From Azolla caroliniana (Eukaryota > Polypodiophyta), in assembly GCA_043228905.1 (NCBI GenBank), contig JBHGNT010000006.1:16926001-16990000 (forward strand): a stretch of DNA of 64,000 nucleotides, written 5' to 3'. A program made the position numbers and the translations under genes. Below, in pieces: positions 28,330 through 39,246 of this stretch. Each line of letters starts with the position of its first letter. Within the stretch, counting starts at the first letter, position 1. The notes under the pieces are model-generated. The model did not search any database, was not told the DNA's origin, and saw only the letters and a program-made list of their open reading frames with translations.

Positions 28330-30118
28330 TCAAAGGGTGATAAGGTGATCAATGGTGCTATGGTGTTTCCGAAAGCCAGCTTGTCCATAAGCTCTCTTAC
28401 CACTTTTTTCAGCCCATACACTTATCTTTGATTCCATTATACATCCAAATAGTTTTGCCATTAATGAGCCAACCATGATGGTTCGATAGTTGTTTACATT
28501 ATTTATATCTCCACCTTTATGTAAAGGTTTGATCCAATTTGTAGTCCAATCGTACGGCATACCATGTTGCAATGCATCATTAAACATATCGCTTATCCAT
28601 ATATGTGCTTCCTTTCCTGTCCATTTGAGCATTTCAGCCTTTATACATTGAAGATCGCTTGCCTTTCGAGAGGCCAATTTCTTAAGTCCTATGCATATAT
28701 CTTCAATTGTAAAGAAAGGAGGCATATGTGAAAGAGAACCATAACACATCATCTTTCCAGCAAGAGATAACTCATATAAATTCTTACAATGCATAGACAA
28801 GTCGTGAAGAGTTAAGTCACCATAACTCTCAACACGTTTCCCCTTTAGATTTCCCCAAAATTTAGCACATGCATGTGCTTTCTCTTGCATTTGGATAAAT
28901 TGTTGAGTAACTTCCCATATTCTTCTCTTTCTTTGAATAAGCCTTTTATACTCATGCAAATGCTTTTGGTAATTCTCTTTATCCTTAACTACATCCAAAA
29001 CCATAAGGCACTTTCGAGCTTCACGACATTCTTTATCAAACCATTTTTTCCTAAGTTTCTTGGTGCATTTCCAAGATGTGTGGTTGGTCGAAAAACATTT
29101 GTTTGTACATGAGAGAATGACTTTCTTGAAAGCTTCCCATTTGCATTCTAGTGTGGCACCATGTTGTATCTTTGTCATTTGTAACATATCCTCAACCACC
29201 TTGGAATACATGGGTGCTCGCTTAAGGTTCATGCTCAAGTGCGGTTGTTTATTCTCTTCAATAGCCTTCTCACAATCAAACCTATGCATACATTTGAGAT
29301 CAATACATAAAGCCCTATGATCGGATTCCGGTGTCCATTCACCAAGTGAGAATTTATGTATACGATCCAAAATACCTTCGGAAAGTAGCACATAGTCAAT
29401 CACACTATTTCCGTTGTGTTTTCTACATGTAAAACCATTAGCGTTGGGCCATAAGGAAATACCATTTGCAATAAGCAATCCGGTACTATTGCACATTTGT
29501 AGGAGTAACTTCCCAAATTGGTCCGGATCTTTTTCATCGCTAGAAGAGCGGTTATACATTTGCATATCCTCTTCCATCCTTGAGATATGTGGCATGAAAG
29601 ATTCTTGTGAATCAAGTTGGAAACTTCTTGTACGAGCATTCATGTCACCAAAGACAATAACTTCCCCTTTGGATTTGAAATAAGCAATATCATCTTCTAG
29701 ATTGGCAAACGGTTGATCTTTATCCAAACAAGCATAAAAGTTAGAATCTTGATGAGGAATGTAACATCCAACTACAAAAGTGGGCAAATCATTAGGTGTT
29801 TGTATTTTGAGCCATATGTAGCATTTATTTTCATCATTTTTTATGATTGACACATATTTCTCTATTTCCTTCTCTAATCAAACATGCCACCCCTCCTTGT
29901 CCTCTTCTTTGTCTTGGATTTTTCTTCCATATCAAAGAGTGTACATTATAGTTTCCTAAACCTTGAATCCTTTGAGTATCATGCTCCCATGTTTCAACAA
30001 GAAGTGTGATATCCAAGTCATCGGTGAACTCCTCTATGCCAAATCCCGCATTCCATGGGTATCCATTGCAATTCCAAAAGCATAGTCGTAAAAGGCGTGG
30101 GTTAGTCTCATAGATCAC
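28330..30118 (-). pseudogene. LINE ORF2: AP endonuclease and RT N-terminal half
   Basis: From MIYETNPRLLRLCFWNCNG (30118), an AP-endonuclease N-terminus (WNCNG, then LLVETW), through the endonuclease end (VFGDMNART; VIDYVLLSEG; SDHRALCIDL) to the RT start (KPLHKGGDINNVNNYRTI and GQAGFRKHHSTIDHL). One frameshift lies near 29,840. TGA stops at 28330-28332 and 28225-28227 are both explained by CGA-to-TGA. It is an endonuclease-bearing non-LTR element; I do not assign a clade. Confidence 0.82.
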
Positions 30119-30124
30119 GTGTCC

Positions 30125-30307
30125 CTATTTGCCTACATTTCCATCTTTAGGCACATCCTTAACCTTATTTTTCAATCTTTCTTCATATGCTTTACGACGA
30201 GCATTTTGTTGTGAGATAGTACGATCTTCACTCACAAAGCATTGTGTACCTTTGAGGTATGCCCAACTATTTTCGAGTATGATCCGCCGCTTTGTATCAT
30301 CTGTCAT
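30125..30307 (-). pseudogene. LINE upstream ORF segment
   Basis: 60 codons (MTDDTKRRIILENSW...) in the same frame as the endonuclease ORF and separated from it by one TAG. It may be an N-terminal extension of ORF2 or the end of ORF1. The element's 5' end probably lies in or just beyond the (GA)n run at 30310-30340. Confidence 0.45.
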
Positions 30308-30576
30308 TGTGCATACAAGAGAGAGAGAGAGAGAGTGACAGATCGAGGGAGAGAAAATGATGATGACAGCGATATATTATGTGAGAAGAATATACAAGGA
30401 AGGCTAGGAGGATTAAGACTAGAGTTGAACCGATTTGGTTCGAAATAATGTCATGTGCCTCCTTTTATAGTGTTCTCAGGAGTAATCCTAAAGCTTCTAG
30501 AATGTTATAGAGAAACATGGAATATACATTAATTTTCTATAGTAAAACTTAAATAAAAATAATATCCTACGTATTA

Positions 30577-30642
30577 CAATAGTTAGTGTAATGGTCAAGA
30601 GCTCGACCCATGTAACATAAGGTCATGGGTTCGAGTCTTGCC
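30577..30642 (+). other. tRNA-like/SINE-head fragment
   Basis: TTAGTGTAATGGTCAAGAGC fits an A box, and GGTTCGAGTCT, about 35 nt later, fits a B box. The acceptor stem does not pair well, so it is more like a SINE head or decayed tRNA than a tRNA gene. Confidence 0.45.
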
Positions 30643-30654
30643 ATATCATGATAC

Positions 30655-30925
30655 CCACAGACTCCAAACTATCACTATATAAGAAAGGTACACTCAGAGA
30701 CTCGGAGGCAACGACCTCGAGCTCTGTATCTTCGTCAAGCGGCGGTTACAACGGAGTATTGCTCTGTATCTCTCTCGCTCTATATATATATACAACAATT
30801 ATGCATATACAACAATATGACAACACACACACTTCTGTGATTGCCCTAGGTCATATTTATACTCATATGAACTTAGGGTTATTTACAAATATAGCCTCAA
30901 TAGGCTTACTCAACACATATTTACA
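30655..30925 (-). repeat. Copia-type LTR fragment
   Basis: On the minus strand it aligns with the LTR near 54,580-54,820: shared blocks are atttgtaaata, agtataaatatgac, tagggcaatcac, the gagagagatacag run, gttgtaaccgcc and gagctc[ag]aggtc[ag]ttgcctc. Both are fragments of one copia LTR family. Confidence 0.6.
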
Positions 30926-31287
30926 AATATGTCTTCTCTTCTAGTTCTCACCAGGTCCATTCGATCCGGTTTCCGAATCTCTTCCGGTTCTCACCGAGCC
31001 CTCTTCATTCATAACCGGATCCCATCCGGAGGGACCGACTTCCCAACATGGACCTCTTGCCCAGCGACGTTATGTGTAGTAAGCGTCGATTCGAGTGTAT
31101 ACTCTGAGAGAGACGGAACGCAATCGTTGATGTGTGGTCTTCGCGTAGCGCGTTCTTCTGTCTTCCGGATGAAGGACCTGATCTGTGGTTGATCTTGTCA
31201 AGTCAGTTCTCGGTTGCGTCGACGGCTAGACATCCATTCCTTGATGCTCGGCTGTGAGGATTCAAAGATCGTCACGCGTGCCAAAAG
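30926..31287 (-). other. 5' internal remnant of a gypsy-like element
   Basis: It lies just inside the LTR at 31288-31778. The minus strand begins cTTTTGGCACGCGTGACG, a primer-site-like sequence similar in position to that of G2. No Gag homology is evident before the sequence breaks into other debris. Confidence 0.45.
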
Positions 31288-31778
31288 TGTTACCGATTAG
31301 GAACACGGCCTACCCTCAGTCCTTCGGGGTAGGGTTCAAGTAGATGGTTGTTCAAAGAATGGATTCACTTATTATGCACAGTCGTAGCATCTTAAGAGTA
31401 GAGCATCACTAAATGTCTGTGAAGGTAAGGCATACACTAGAGCCGACTACAACTGAGCTCCTGCCTATCGTGCATCCACAACACGGGTCAGTTACTTTCC
31501 TTAAGACGGTTACGCGTATGAACCAATACAGAGACAGAGACAAAGAAGACTAAACACAGATATTAGAGAAGACAGTACCACTATATTAGATGACTTACGC
31601 TAAAAAACTACGCTAGTTGTTACAATGTTTCTATGCCCTTGATATACGCAACACATAATCGGTTACGCTTCCTGCGTGAACTATTACATTTGTTACTTTA
31701 ACGCTTCGTTCATAATAACACGCCTACTCTTCTTTGCTCTCGCCTTGTTTCACATTACTCCGCTTCCGGCGGACAACA
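31288..31778 (-). repeat. LTR of a gypsy-like element, G1-related
   Basis: 491 bp with ends TGTTGTCC...GGTAACA on the minus strand, the same ends as G1. It is inserted into a copia gag fragment on its right (31779-31915). No matching second LTR or target duplication was found. Confidence 0.6.
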
Positions 31779-31915
31779 GTGGTGCTCACGGTGAAAATCT
31801 TCTTCAGATTTCCCCAAGCATCCTTCAACGTCCTAACATTGTGAATGTAGCTCAAAAGTTGTTCCCTCACACAGAATGCAAAGTAGTAGAGAACTTTGCT
31901 TGCCGCCTGTGAATG
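31779..31915 (-). pseudogene. Copia gag fragment
   Basis: About 45 residues on the minus strand with the copia Gag pattern SYIHNVRTLKDAWGNLKKIF, matching the intact-order Gag at 59,122 (DAKTPKEAWANLKKMFAANT). It is cut off by the LTR at 31778 on one side and by an integrase relic on the other. Confidence 0.6.
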
Positions 31916-32520
31916 CCCTATTGTCCAAGGTGTAATGGTCAAGTTGAGAACTCAAATAAAATCCTTTGCAATGTCCTCACGAAAAACCATTGCAACCTCG
32001 CAAAAGGATTGAAGTAGTAAGCTTCACACGACATTCTAGGCGTTCCGAACTTCTTAAAAATTGGCCGCTTAGTAAACTCCTTTTTTATTAGATTGTGGCA
32101 AGAATCTAGAATTCCCATTGAGTTTTTGGTATCACACTTACAAGTCATGCTCTATGAATGACGGGATGACATCCCTATTACGTGTTGCCTTATGAACCTT
32201 GAACATCTCACCAAGATTTTGTTTTTGGCATTCCACACTCTGCTCGTGGAGAAAGCAAACCATAATGTTTGTCATGACAAATGCTTCAAGGATAACAACT
32301 TAGAAGAAGGTTGTATGATGTTTCGATTCTCCTCTTTGACATAAGAAGAAACTAAAGCTTTGGGAGGAAAGGCCCTTACATAGTTGATTCAATCACAAAA
32401 ACTAGTACGTCCATGTTGAAGGATCTTGATGGTCAAGATATCCCCAAATACATGAATGTAAGTAAGTTACAACACTATTATGGACCTCTCACATTCAAAA
32501 ATGTTATCTCCCTTACTTAA
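31905..32520 (+). pseudogene. Gypsy integrase relic
   Basis: Broken plus-strand frames contain PYCPRCNGQVENSNKIL (the integrase catalytic-Glu region) and, about 400 nt on, KGPYIVDSITK and LKDLDGQDIPKYMN, typical of an integrase C-terminal domain. Stops are frequent. This is an old, unrelated gypsy or gypsy-like integrase. Confidence 0.5.
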
Positions 32521-33004
32521 GTTGAAACACAAGAACAATTAAACAAGTTTGAGGCATGTGTCAGACCAAAAATGCTCAAGCTAGCACACCAAGTTGGATC
32601 ACCATAATCCAATCCATCCAATAACGAGGGATGTGGCTATGAACTTTAATCCCCCCCGTATTTTGCATTTACCCCATCCAATATAAGTCATGGGGGAAAT
32701 GGGCAAAGGTTGGTGGGGATACAACAATATCGGGTGTCAAGACTTACTATTGCCTTTGTTGTAAATGTCTTTCTTTGTGTGTCAATAAGGGGTCTAGCAT
32801 GCTATGCGAATTGATCTTTGTGGTGCCATCAACCATAGGTGTAGGCCATGACTTGTCTAACGTAGGGGTATGTTATTCAGGATTCTCATAAATCATTTCC
32901 CTCTTTAAGCAATCCTCTCTTAGGAAGTAGACAACAAATTCATTGGATGCATCAATTGGTGTGACACAAGCGAATTTTGTAACATAACATAAACATAACA
33001 TAAA
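32521..33004. other. No recognisable feature
   Basis: AT-rich sequence with no long ORF and no repeat shared with the rest of the window. Probably worn TE sequence. Confidence 0.3.
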
Positions 33005-33043
33005 CGTAACATGACATGACATGACATGACATGACATGACATG
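33005..33043. repeat. (CATGA)n microsatellite, MULE left flank
   Basis: Pentanucleotide repeat up to the MULE end. The right flank of the MULE (47351 onward) begins with the same repeat in the same direction, so catgacatg could be the 9-bp target duplication, though the repeat makes this ambiguous. Confidence 0.7.
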
Positions 33044-33150
33044 CGTGGTGTCTAACTACTACCAAATATTAAAGAGGGCAAGTGAGGGAATCGCGGAGAG
33101 GGACGGTGCAGGTCGCTAGATGCGGGCGCGTGCGATCTGGACCGTCCAAT
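33044..33150 (+). repeat. MULE left terminal inverted repeat
   Basis: Inverted match to 47240-47350. The best core is 33057-33113, with worn outer (cgtg-gtgtctaact) and inner (accgtcca) parts. Confidence 0.8.
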
Positions 33151-33155
33151 GTGGC

Positions 33156-33473
33156 TGTGGAAAAGGCGCGAAAAAGCGCGCCAATTAAAGAGGGAGCCCG
33201 TCTCACAGAAAAAGGAGCCCGTCTCATTAAAGAAGGGCTCCACTTTGTGAAAGGGAGCCCTTGTGGAAAAGGTGCGAAAAAGCGCACCAATTAAAGAGGG
33301 AGCCCGTCTCATAGAAAAAGGAGCCCATCTCATTAAAGAAGGGCTCCACTTTGTGAAAGGGAGCCCTTGTGGAAAAGGCGCGAAAAAGCGCACCAATTAA
33401 AGAGGGAGCCCATCTCACAGAAAAAGGAGCCCGTCTCATTAAAGAAGGGCTCCACTTTGTGAAAGGGAGGCCT
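33156..33473 (+). repeat. Three 106-bp tandem repeats, subterminal
   Basis: Units start at 33156, 33262 and 33368, each with tgtggaaaagg, ccaattaaagagg and two GGAGCCCGTCTCA boxes. A single-base difference marks the middle unit (ggtgcg against ggcgcg). Confidence 0.85.
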
Positions 33474-33493
33474 TCTCATTAGTTTGAGGGAAG

Positions 33494-33501
33494 TATAAAA
33501 A
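33494..33501 (+). promoter_or_regulatory. TATA box, likely for the MULE ULP1-like gene
   Basis: GTATAAAAAGCC just inside the subterminal repeats, followed by a plausible 5' exon ending at GAG/GTAGGT (33662/33663). The coding exons start at 40224; III would lie in the intron between (inference). Confidence 0.45.
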
Positions 33502-33519
33502 GCCTTTTTCTGTCATTTT

Positions 33520-34240
33520 TTCCCTGTTTTCAAACAAGAAGCGTGAGGTTGAGGGTTTAGGGTTTTTGAGCGCGCTGCACCACCTGTTGTTTGGCAGCAC
33601 CTGTTGCAGACATCTTCCGTGAGGCACAACACCGGTTGTCCGCGAGCACCTACAATCTAGAGGTAGGTATCATATTCCTTCTATTAGGTTTAGGGTTTTA
33701 TTAGGTATCATATTCCTTCTATTAGGTTTAGGTTTTATTCCATGTCATAAAAACCATCAACCTAATATGGATGATTGCTTGAACCTAATATGATTTTATT
33801 CCTTCTATTGTGTCTTCAAGCAATCAACCATGGTTTTGAGTAGACATGGAATAAAAATAATACTTGTCTATGTGTATTCAAGCAATCATCATCCATATTA
33901 GGTTTGAATGTCATTATTTGAATGCTTGAATTTGCTCATGTGATTCATGCATTATTGGGCTTTTTTATGCCCACATTTAGAGGTCAAATCTCAAATCTTG
34001 TATACATTCTTTGCGATGGCTTGACCCCAAATAATAATAATGTAATGAATGCCTTATTAAAAAAAAGTTGTGTGCTATGTAAGTCTACGTAAGTATGTTT
34101 TAAGTTGGAAGTAAAACGTTGTGTCCATTATAGTATTCTAAATGATAAATGATAAATTCTTGCTTAATGAAATTAGGATTCTCCATGAAGACCAACTATT
34201 TGTCATGAACTCATGAACTATGACTATGATTTAAATACGT
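33520..34240 (+). other. MULE 5' leader and intron sequence
   Basis: No ORF. It contains gggtttagggttttt-like leader sequence, a possible splice donor at 33663 and a short tandem repeat (tattaggtttagggtttta, 33,680-33,735). Confidence 0.35.
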
Positions 34241-34938
34241 TGTCGTGAAGATTTTCGTCCGTAGGCGGAAACCCGAGCGAAGCAAGCAAACCCGCGATGT
34301 GCAACGTTGCACATCAACATGTTGTATTTCTATTTATCGATAGTGATAAGTATGGTGCTAGAAATGCACCTTAGGATTTGTAAAGTGTAAAGGTGATGTG
34401 CTTTTGCGCGCACATCCACGTGAGAGAGAGAGATAGGTACATAGTAGTTCGTGTAGAGGTGGGAGTTAAGACCCATCCTTCCCACCTCCCCAAAAATCAA
34501 GGGAAATATCCCCATTGATTGAAAGGGGATATTTTGTAGCACCCTTTTGTAAACGGTCTTCTCTCCTTGTGCTATAAAAGGAGAGGAAGAGCACCATTGT
34601 GGGGGTTGCCTTAATTTTGAGTGTGAGTGAGGTATACCATTTCGTTTTAGGGTTAGGGTTTCGTTTAGGGTTCCTTAGTTAGGGTTTCTTTCTTCTTCGT
34701 CGGATTAGGGTTTCGGGTTTATCATAGTCGTTTGGTGCGGCCTACGCGGCCGCCATTTTGTAATCGGTTTTCGGCTCTAATATACCTTGTTGAGCATTTG
34801 GCCTCCATCTTCCTCTTGTTCATTCTTTCTCTTCTTGTGCTAAGCTCCATTCCGAAGTCCTATTCCTTCTCCCCTTCTCCTTAGTCCAAGACCCCCGTGG
34901 TTCCGCCCTTCTCCACGCACGCGCGTAACAACGCGACA
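34241..34938 (+). repeat. 5' LTR of element III
   Basis: 698 bp, TGTCGTGAAG...AACGCGACA. TATAAAAG at 34573-34580 marks the promoter, and repeated tagggtt boxes (34,640-34,715) lie downstream of it. Confidence 0.95.
34297..34314. repeat. Perfect palindrome in LTR of III
   Basis: ATGTGCAACGTTGCACAT, a perfect 18-bp palindrome. The copy in the 3' LTR is at about 39295-39312. The LTRs of II have the same motif with one central change. Confidence 0.75.
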
Positions 34939-34942
34939 TCTT

Positions 34943-34961
34943 TGGTGAACCCGACGTGAAG
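34943..34961 (+). other. Primer-binding site of element III
   Basis: TGGTGAACCCGACGTGAAG, starting five nt after the LTR. Same core as in II (10831-10850 on the minus strand). Confidence 0.65.
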
Positions 34962-34980
34962 GGCGGCAAGGGAGAAAGAG

Positions 34981-37900
34981 ATGGAAGAAGGCTTCGACTT
35001 CGAGGAGATGATGACAAAGATCTTGATGGACGCCGGACGGAAGAGGGCGAGGCGAGAGGCGGCTCAACAAGCGGTCGAAAGGGTGGTCCGTCTAGTCGGC
35101 CGGTTCGATGGGAAGGAGGTCCCAAAATTTTTGAGAGCCTACGATGCGGAAATGACGAGGATGGGCGTGGACGAAGCGACGAGGCTAGAGTTCTTTCGTC
35201 GAGCGGCGGCCGCATCAAAGTACGAGGAGGTCAAGGAGCTCCAAGAAGCTCACGAATCGTGGGAGTCCTTTGAAGGGGCTCTAATGGAGGCATACGGGTG
35301 CGCGGAATCGGAGGTAAGAGGTCGGCGAGAGTTCGATCGGTGGGTGGCGTCGGCGAGGCGCCATCGGAGCGCAATGGAGGCATTCCGAGAGTTCGAGCGT
35401 CGTTTCTCTCAACTCTCGGAGTGGGAACGAAGATCGGTGGGGGCGGACAAAGTCCTCCTATTTTTGGAGACGGTCCATCATGAGGAGAGGATGGACATCA
35501 TGTTCGAGCTTCAAGACGATTATGGGGCGCATGGTCTCACCGAGGAGTGGCCCGAAGTGGAATGGGTGTGTCGGCAACATGAGGCGAGGCGGTCGGCCAC
35601 AACACGGCCCGCGAGCGGGGGAGAAGAGAGAGCGACGACCGACTACGCCATGCCGCCGGACGAGAGCTCATCGCGAACCGGTTTGGAGGGGCCCGACCTA
35701 CAAGCACTAATACGGGAGGCGTGCGGGCTCGTAATGGCGAAAATCGAAGCCGAAGAATGGCTTATTGCGGGGTCGGGCCCGAGCGGATCGGAGGACGCGG
35801 AGGAAGGAGCTTCCTCACACATGGAGGACAGGGCCTATGCGGAGGCCGAAAGAGAATGGTACATCGGTACCACGGGAGAGGGTGCGGAGCGAGCCGCCCT
35901 CTCAACATGGGGAAAAAGAACGACCGAGGACGAGGTCGGGGACGGTGAGGCGGCGATCGCCGATTCGAGCGGACATGGCGGATTCGGGACACGGTGGCCC
36001 GAATCATCGAGTACGGAGGAGACAAGCGGCGGTACCGCAACCTTCCACGCACCGGTTCGAGAGACCACGGCGGCCGGCCCGAGCGCCCGCGAGAGACCGA
36101 GGGAGAAGAACGGTGGCGGCGGCAAGGCGGGCAACCGAGACAACGGTAAGGAGACCGCGGAAGAGGCGGCGGCAAGCATAACCGATGCTTGCATATACGG
36201 AGGCGGGGTAGCCACGGACAGCGACGTCCGAGCGGAGGTGGCTGCGGACATTACATCGACGAGCGGCGGTCCCGCGACCTTACAGGCGTCATTCCTAGAG
36301 ATCACGGCGGCCGGCCCGAGTGCCCGCGTAAGACCTATGGTGAAAGGCGGTGGCGGTGGCAAGGCGGGCGACCACGGCGTCGACACGAGAGAAGGTGCGG
36401 AGCAAGCGACCCTCTCATCTCGGGGAAAAAGAACGGCCATGGACGAGGCCGATATCTACGGAGCGATGGACGCCACTTCGAGAGTGGGCGGAAGTTTCGG
36501 GACGCGGTTGCCCGAAACGTTCTACGAGGATTTCGCGAGCATACTCGAGGCTTGCGAAATGGAGGAGGAAGACGAAACGAGCGATGGTGTCGCGACCTTC
36601 CACACACCGGCCCTAGAGGCTTCGGCGGTCGGCCCGAGTGCCGGCACGAGACCTAGAACGACGGGCGGTGGCGGAGGCAAGGCGGGCAAACGAGATGACG
36701 CGGAGACCGGCGAAGAAGAGGCGGCGGCAAGCATACTCGATGCTTGCGAAACCGAAGACGGGGTAGCCACGGACGACGATGTCCGAATGGAGGTGGCTAC
36801 GGACGAGAGGAGTGGTGATGTCGCGACCTTCCACACACCGGTCCTAGAGACTCCGGCACCCGGCCCGAGAGCCGGCGAGAGGCCTAGAGTGACGGACGGT
36901 GGCGGCGGCAAGGCGGGCAACCGAAACGACGACGACATGGGAGAGGGTGCGGAGCGAGCAACCCTCTCGTCTTGCGGCGAATGGACGGCCAAGGATGAGG
37001 CCGGTGACTACAAAGCGGAGAGCGCCACTTCGAAAGTGGGCGAAAGATTCGGGGCACGGCGGCCCAAAACATCGAGCGGAGAGGAGGCAAGCGGTGGTGC
37101 CGCGACCTTCCACACACCGGCCCTAGAGGCTTCGGCGGTCGGCCCGAGTGCCGGCACGAGACCTAGAACGACGGGCGGTGGCGGCGGCAAGGCGGGCAAA
37201 CAAAATGATGCGGAGAACGGCGAAGAAGAGGTGGTGGCAAGCATACTAGAGGCTTACGGAATCGGAGATGGGGGAGCCGCGGACAACGACGTCCGAACGA
37301 AAGCGGCTACGGAGACAACAAGCGGCGGTGCCGGGTCCTTACCCACACCAATCCTAGAGGCTCCAATGGCCGGCCCGAGTGCCGGCATGAGGCTTAGTGC
37401 GACGGGAGGTGACGGCGGCAAAGCGGGCAACGGAAACGAGAAGGAAGATCGGAGCGGACGGAGGCAAGACCCCTTGACACCGGGGCCGGAGACTTCGGCG
37501 GTTGTGCTCGAATGCCAACGTGAGACCGGAGAGATGGGCGGTGACCGTGAGGAGGTGAGGCCCGGAGAGAGCGCATACGAAGACGAGTATGCGGGGCCCG
37601 GAATGGGCGTATACGGTGGGTCCGACGGAGAGGACCGGAGCGGAAACGAGGAGAGAGTCGGGAACCGACCCGACCGGAATACGGCACGGAAGAAGAAGAG
37701 AGTAAGGGCCGGCGAACCGGGCCCAAACCGAAGGAAGCCGGCGAGACCGATTGGCCGGTTACGGTTACGATGGGAGCCGGTAAGCGCGAGATGGAGGCTA
37801 ACCGGGCACGACGACCATGGTTCGGGGGAAAAACGGAAACAAACGAGACCCTCCATACCCACTCTAGAGACTACGGCGGTTGCGGATCAACATAAGACCG

Positions 37901-39246
37901 GAGAGACGGCGGGTGGCGGCGAGGAGTCGGAGGCCGGAGCGTACGAGGTTACCGGAACGGATATCCGGTACGAGATGGTGGACGGGTGGGTCCAAGACGG
38001 CGAGCCCGTGTCGGGACGGGCTACGGCGACAAAGGAGGAGAAGACCGACACGGAGGTCGGGTCTACGGCGGAAGAGCGAGACGAGATGCATGCAATACGG
38101 CCGATGGAGGGCCAAGACACAAGCATGCCTACGAAGGAGCCACATCGAGCGACCGAAGATGACGGTCGGATCACGCCTTCGAGAGGCGAATACGAGGAGG
38201 AAGGCGGCGACGACAAGACCTGGCACGATGCTAGGGAAGATTGGTGGGAAGAGGTGGCCTACGGAGAGGCTAAGACCGGCGGCCACGAAGATAAGGCCCG
38301 AGAGGGATCCTCCACACCGGCTATAGAGACTCCGGCGGTCGGCGCGAGTGCCGACGTGAGACCAAGAGTGGCGGACGGTGGCGGCGAGGGGACGAAGGCC
38401 ACAACGGATGAAGGCACCGAGAGAGGCATACGGGAGGTCGCGGAGAACGAAGATGTATGCGCCCAAAAGAACGAACACGACATCACGAAGGATGTGTGCG
38501 GTCGAGCGGGCCAAGAGGGCCAAGAGGGTGCTCCTCCGAGCGAAACGGAGGTCGGGGAAGAAAGGTACCTTTCCGAAAGGGTACGCGAAGAGGAGCGGAA
38601 TGCGAAACGTGCAATGCGGCCGCACGAGGGCCAAGCAACGAGCACGGGAATGATGGTATGCTCTACGGCGAAAGAGCACGGAAGGCGAAGGGAAGGCGGA
38701 AGATGCGTGATGGGGTCATCGAAGGACCGAAGCACGAGCACGCATTCGGGGGAGAGCATCGACATACGGGGAAAGCCTACGGAAGGCAATCGCGGAGCGG
38801 AGAGAGTCGGCACGCCGAGGTGTGCGGCACGGGAAAGGCGGAATCCGGCGTGCAACCGGAGAGATCGGGAGAGCATCCGGAGGCTATACGAGGCGGACAA
38901 AAGAAGAGTAACCGGGTCGGCAACGGCGTTCGGGAGGACCGATCGGGGAAGAAAGCGCGGGCATCGGAAACGGCGGTCCGGATGTAGACGGTGGTCCGAG
39001 GAATCACGGTGGATGTGGCGGATCGGATGGAGCCGACGGTTCGAGACCATTCGGCGGAGATGGTGGGCCGGAAGGCGACGGTGGTTCGTGTGGACGGGGT
39101 GGACTTGCTCGAAGTGGAAGACGAAGCCGGGCAAGCCCACGAGGTTGCCAAGGGCTCGGTTGGCCGCCTTGGCCGAAAATCTCGCGTTTTGTCCCCTTTT
39201 GGCACATACCGGTGGATGTGCGGTTAGGTGGGGGCGGATGTCGTGA
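34981..39246 (+). CDS. Element III gag-like repeat protein
   Basis: 1421 codons, open to a TGA inside the 3' LTR. Residues 1-210 are an all-helical Gag-like domain (QQAVERVVRLVGRF, FLRAYDAEM, FREFERRFSQLSE, GADKVLLFLE) aligned with element II. The rest is a Gly/Glu/Thr-rich, probably disordered chain with about nine copies of a module whose core is GPSAGxRPRxTGGGGGKAG preceded by TFHTPxLE, spaced roughly 50-150 residues apart (36.0-38.4 kb). No zinc knuckle. The last 80 or so codons seem to be in the wrong frame, because the element II C-terminus matches another frame here (38991-39227, ending GTYRWMCG). Probably a particle or RNA-binding structural protein (inference). Confidence 0.75.
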   Translation: MEEGFDFEEMMTKILMDAGRKRARREAAQQAVERVVRLVGRFDGKEVPKFLRAYDAEMTRMGVDEATRLEFFRRAAAASKYEEVKELQEAHESWESFEGALMEAYGCAESEVRGRREFDRWVASARRHRSAMEAFREFERRFSQLSEWERRSVGADKVLLFLETVHHEERMDIMFELQDDYGAHGLTEEWPEVEWVCRQHEARRSATTRPASGGEERATTDYAMPPDESSSRTGLEGPDLQALIREACGLVMAKIEAEEWLIAGSGPSGSEDAEEGASSHMEDRAYAEAEREWYIGTTGEGAERAALSTWGKRTTEDEVGDGEAAIADSSGHGGFGTRWPESSSTEETSGGTATFHAPVRETTAAGPSARERPREKNGGGGKAGNRDNGKETAEEAAASITDACIYGGGVATDSDVRAEVAADITSTSGGPATLQASFLEITAAGPSARVRPMVKGGGGGKAGDHGVDTREGAEQATLSSRGKRTAMDEADIYGAMDATSRVGGSFGTRLPETFYEDFASILEACEMEEEDETSDGVATFHTPALEASAVGPSAGTRPRTTGGGGGKAGKRDDAETGEEEAAASILDACETEDGVATDDDVRMEVATDERSGDVATFHTPVLETPAPGPRAGERPRVTDGGGGKAGNRNDDDMGEGAERATLSSCGEWTAKDEAGDYKAESATSKVGERFGARRPKTSSGEEASGGAATFHTPALEASAVGPSAGTRPRTTGGGGGKAGKQNDAENGEEEVVASILEAYGIGDGGAADNDVRTKAATETTSGGAGSLPTPILEAPMAGPSAGMRLSATGGDGGKAGNGNEKEDRSGRRQDPLTPGPETSAVVLECQRETGEMGGDREEVRPGESAYEDEYAGPGMGVYGGSDGEDRSGNEERVGNRPDRNTARKKKRVRAGEPGPNRRKPARPIGRLRLRWEPVSARWRLTGHDDHGSGEKRKQTRPSIPTLETTAVADQHKTGETAGGGEESEAGAYEVTGTDIRYEMVDGWVQDGEPVSGRATATKEEKTDTEVGSTAEERDEMHAIRPMEGQDTSMPTKEPHRATEDDGRITPSRGEYEEEGGDDKTWHDAREDWWEEVAYGEAKTGGHEDKAREGSSTPAIETPAVGASADVRPRVADGGGEGTKATTDEGTERGIREVAENEDVCAQKNEHDITKDVCGRAGQEGQEGAPPSETEVGEERYLSERVREEERNAKRAMRPHEGQATSTGMMVCSTAKEHGRRREGGRCVMGSSKDRSTSTHSGESIDIRGKPTEGNRGAERVGTPRCAARERRNPACNRRDRESIRRLYEADKRRVTGSATAFGRTDRGRKRGHRKRRSGCRRWSEESRWMWRIGWSRRFETIRRRWWAGRRRWFVWTGWTCSKWKTKPGKPTRLPRARLAALAENLAFCPLLAHTGGCAVRWGRMS

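Noticed and set aside
35762-38679. Long minus-strand ORFs (up to 271 residues) opposite element III
   Set aside because: Mirror of GC-rich repeats in the gag-like ORF; Pro/Arg/Ser-rich with no domain.
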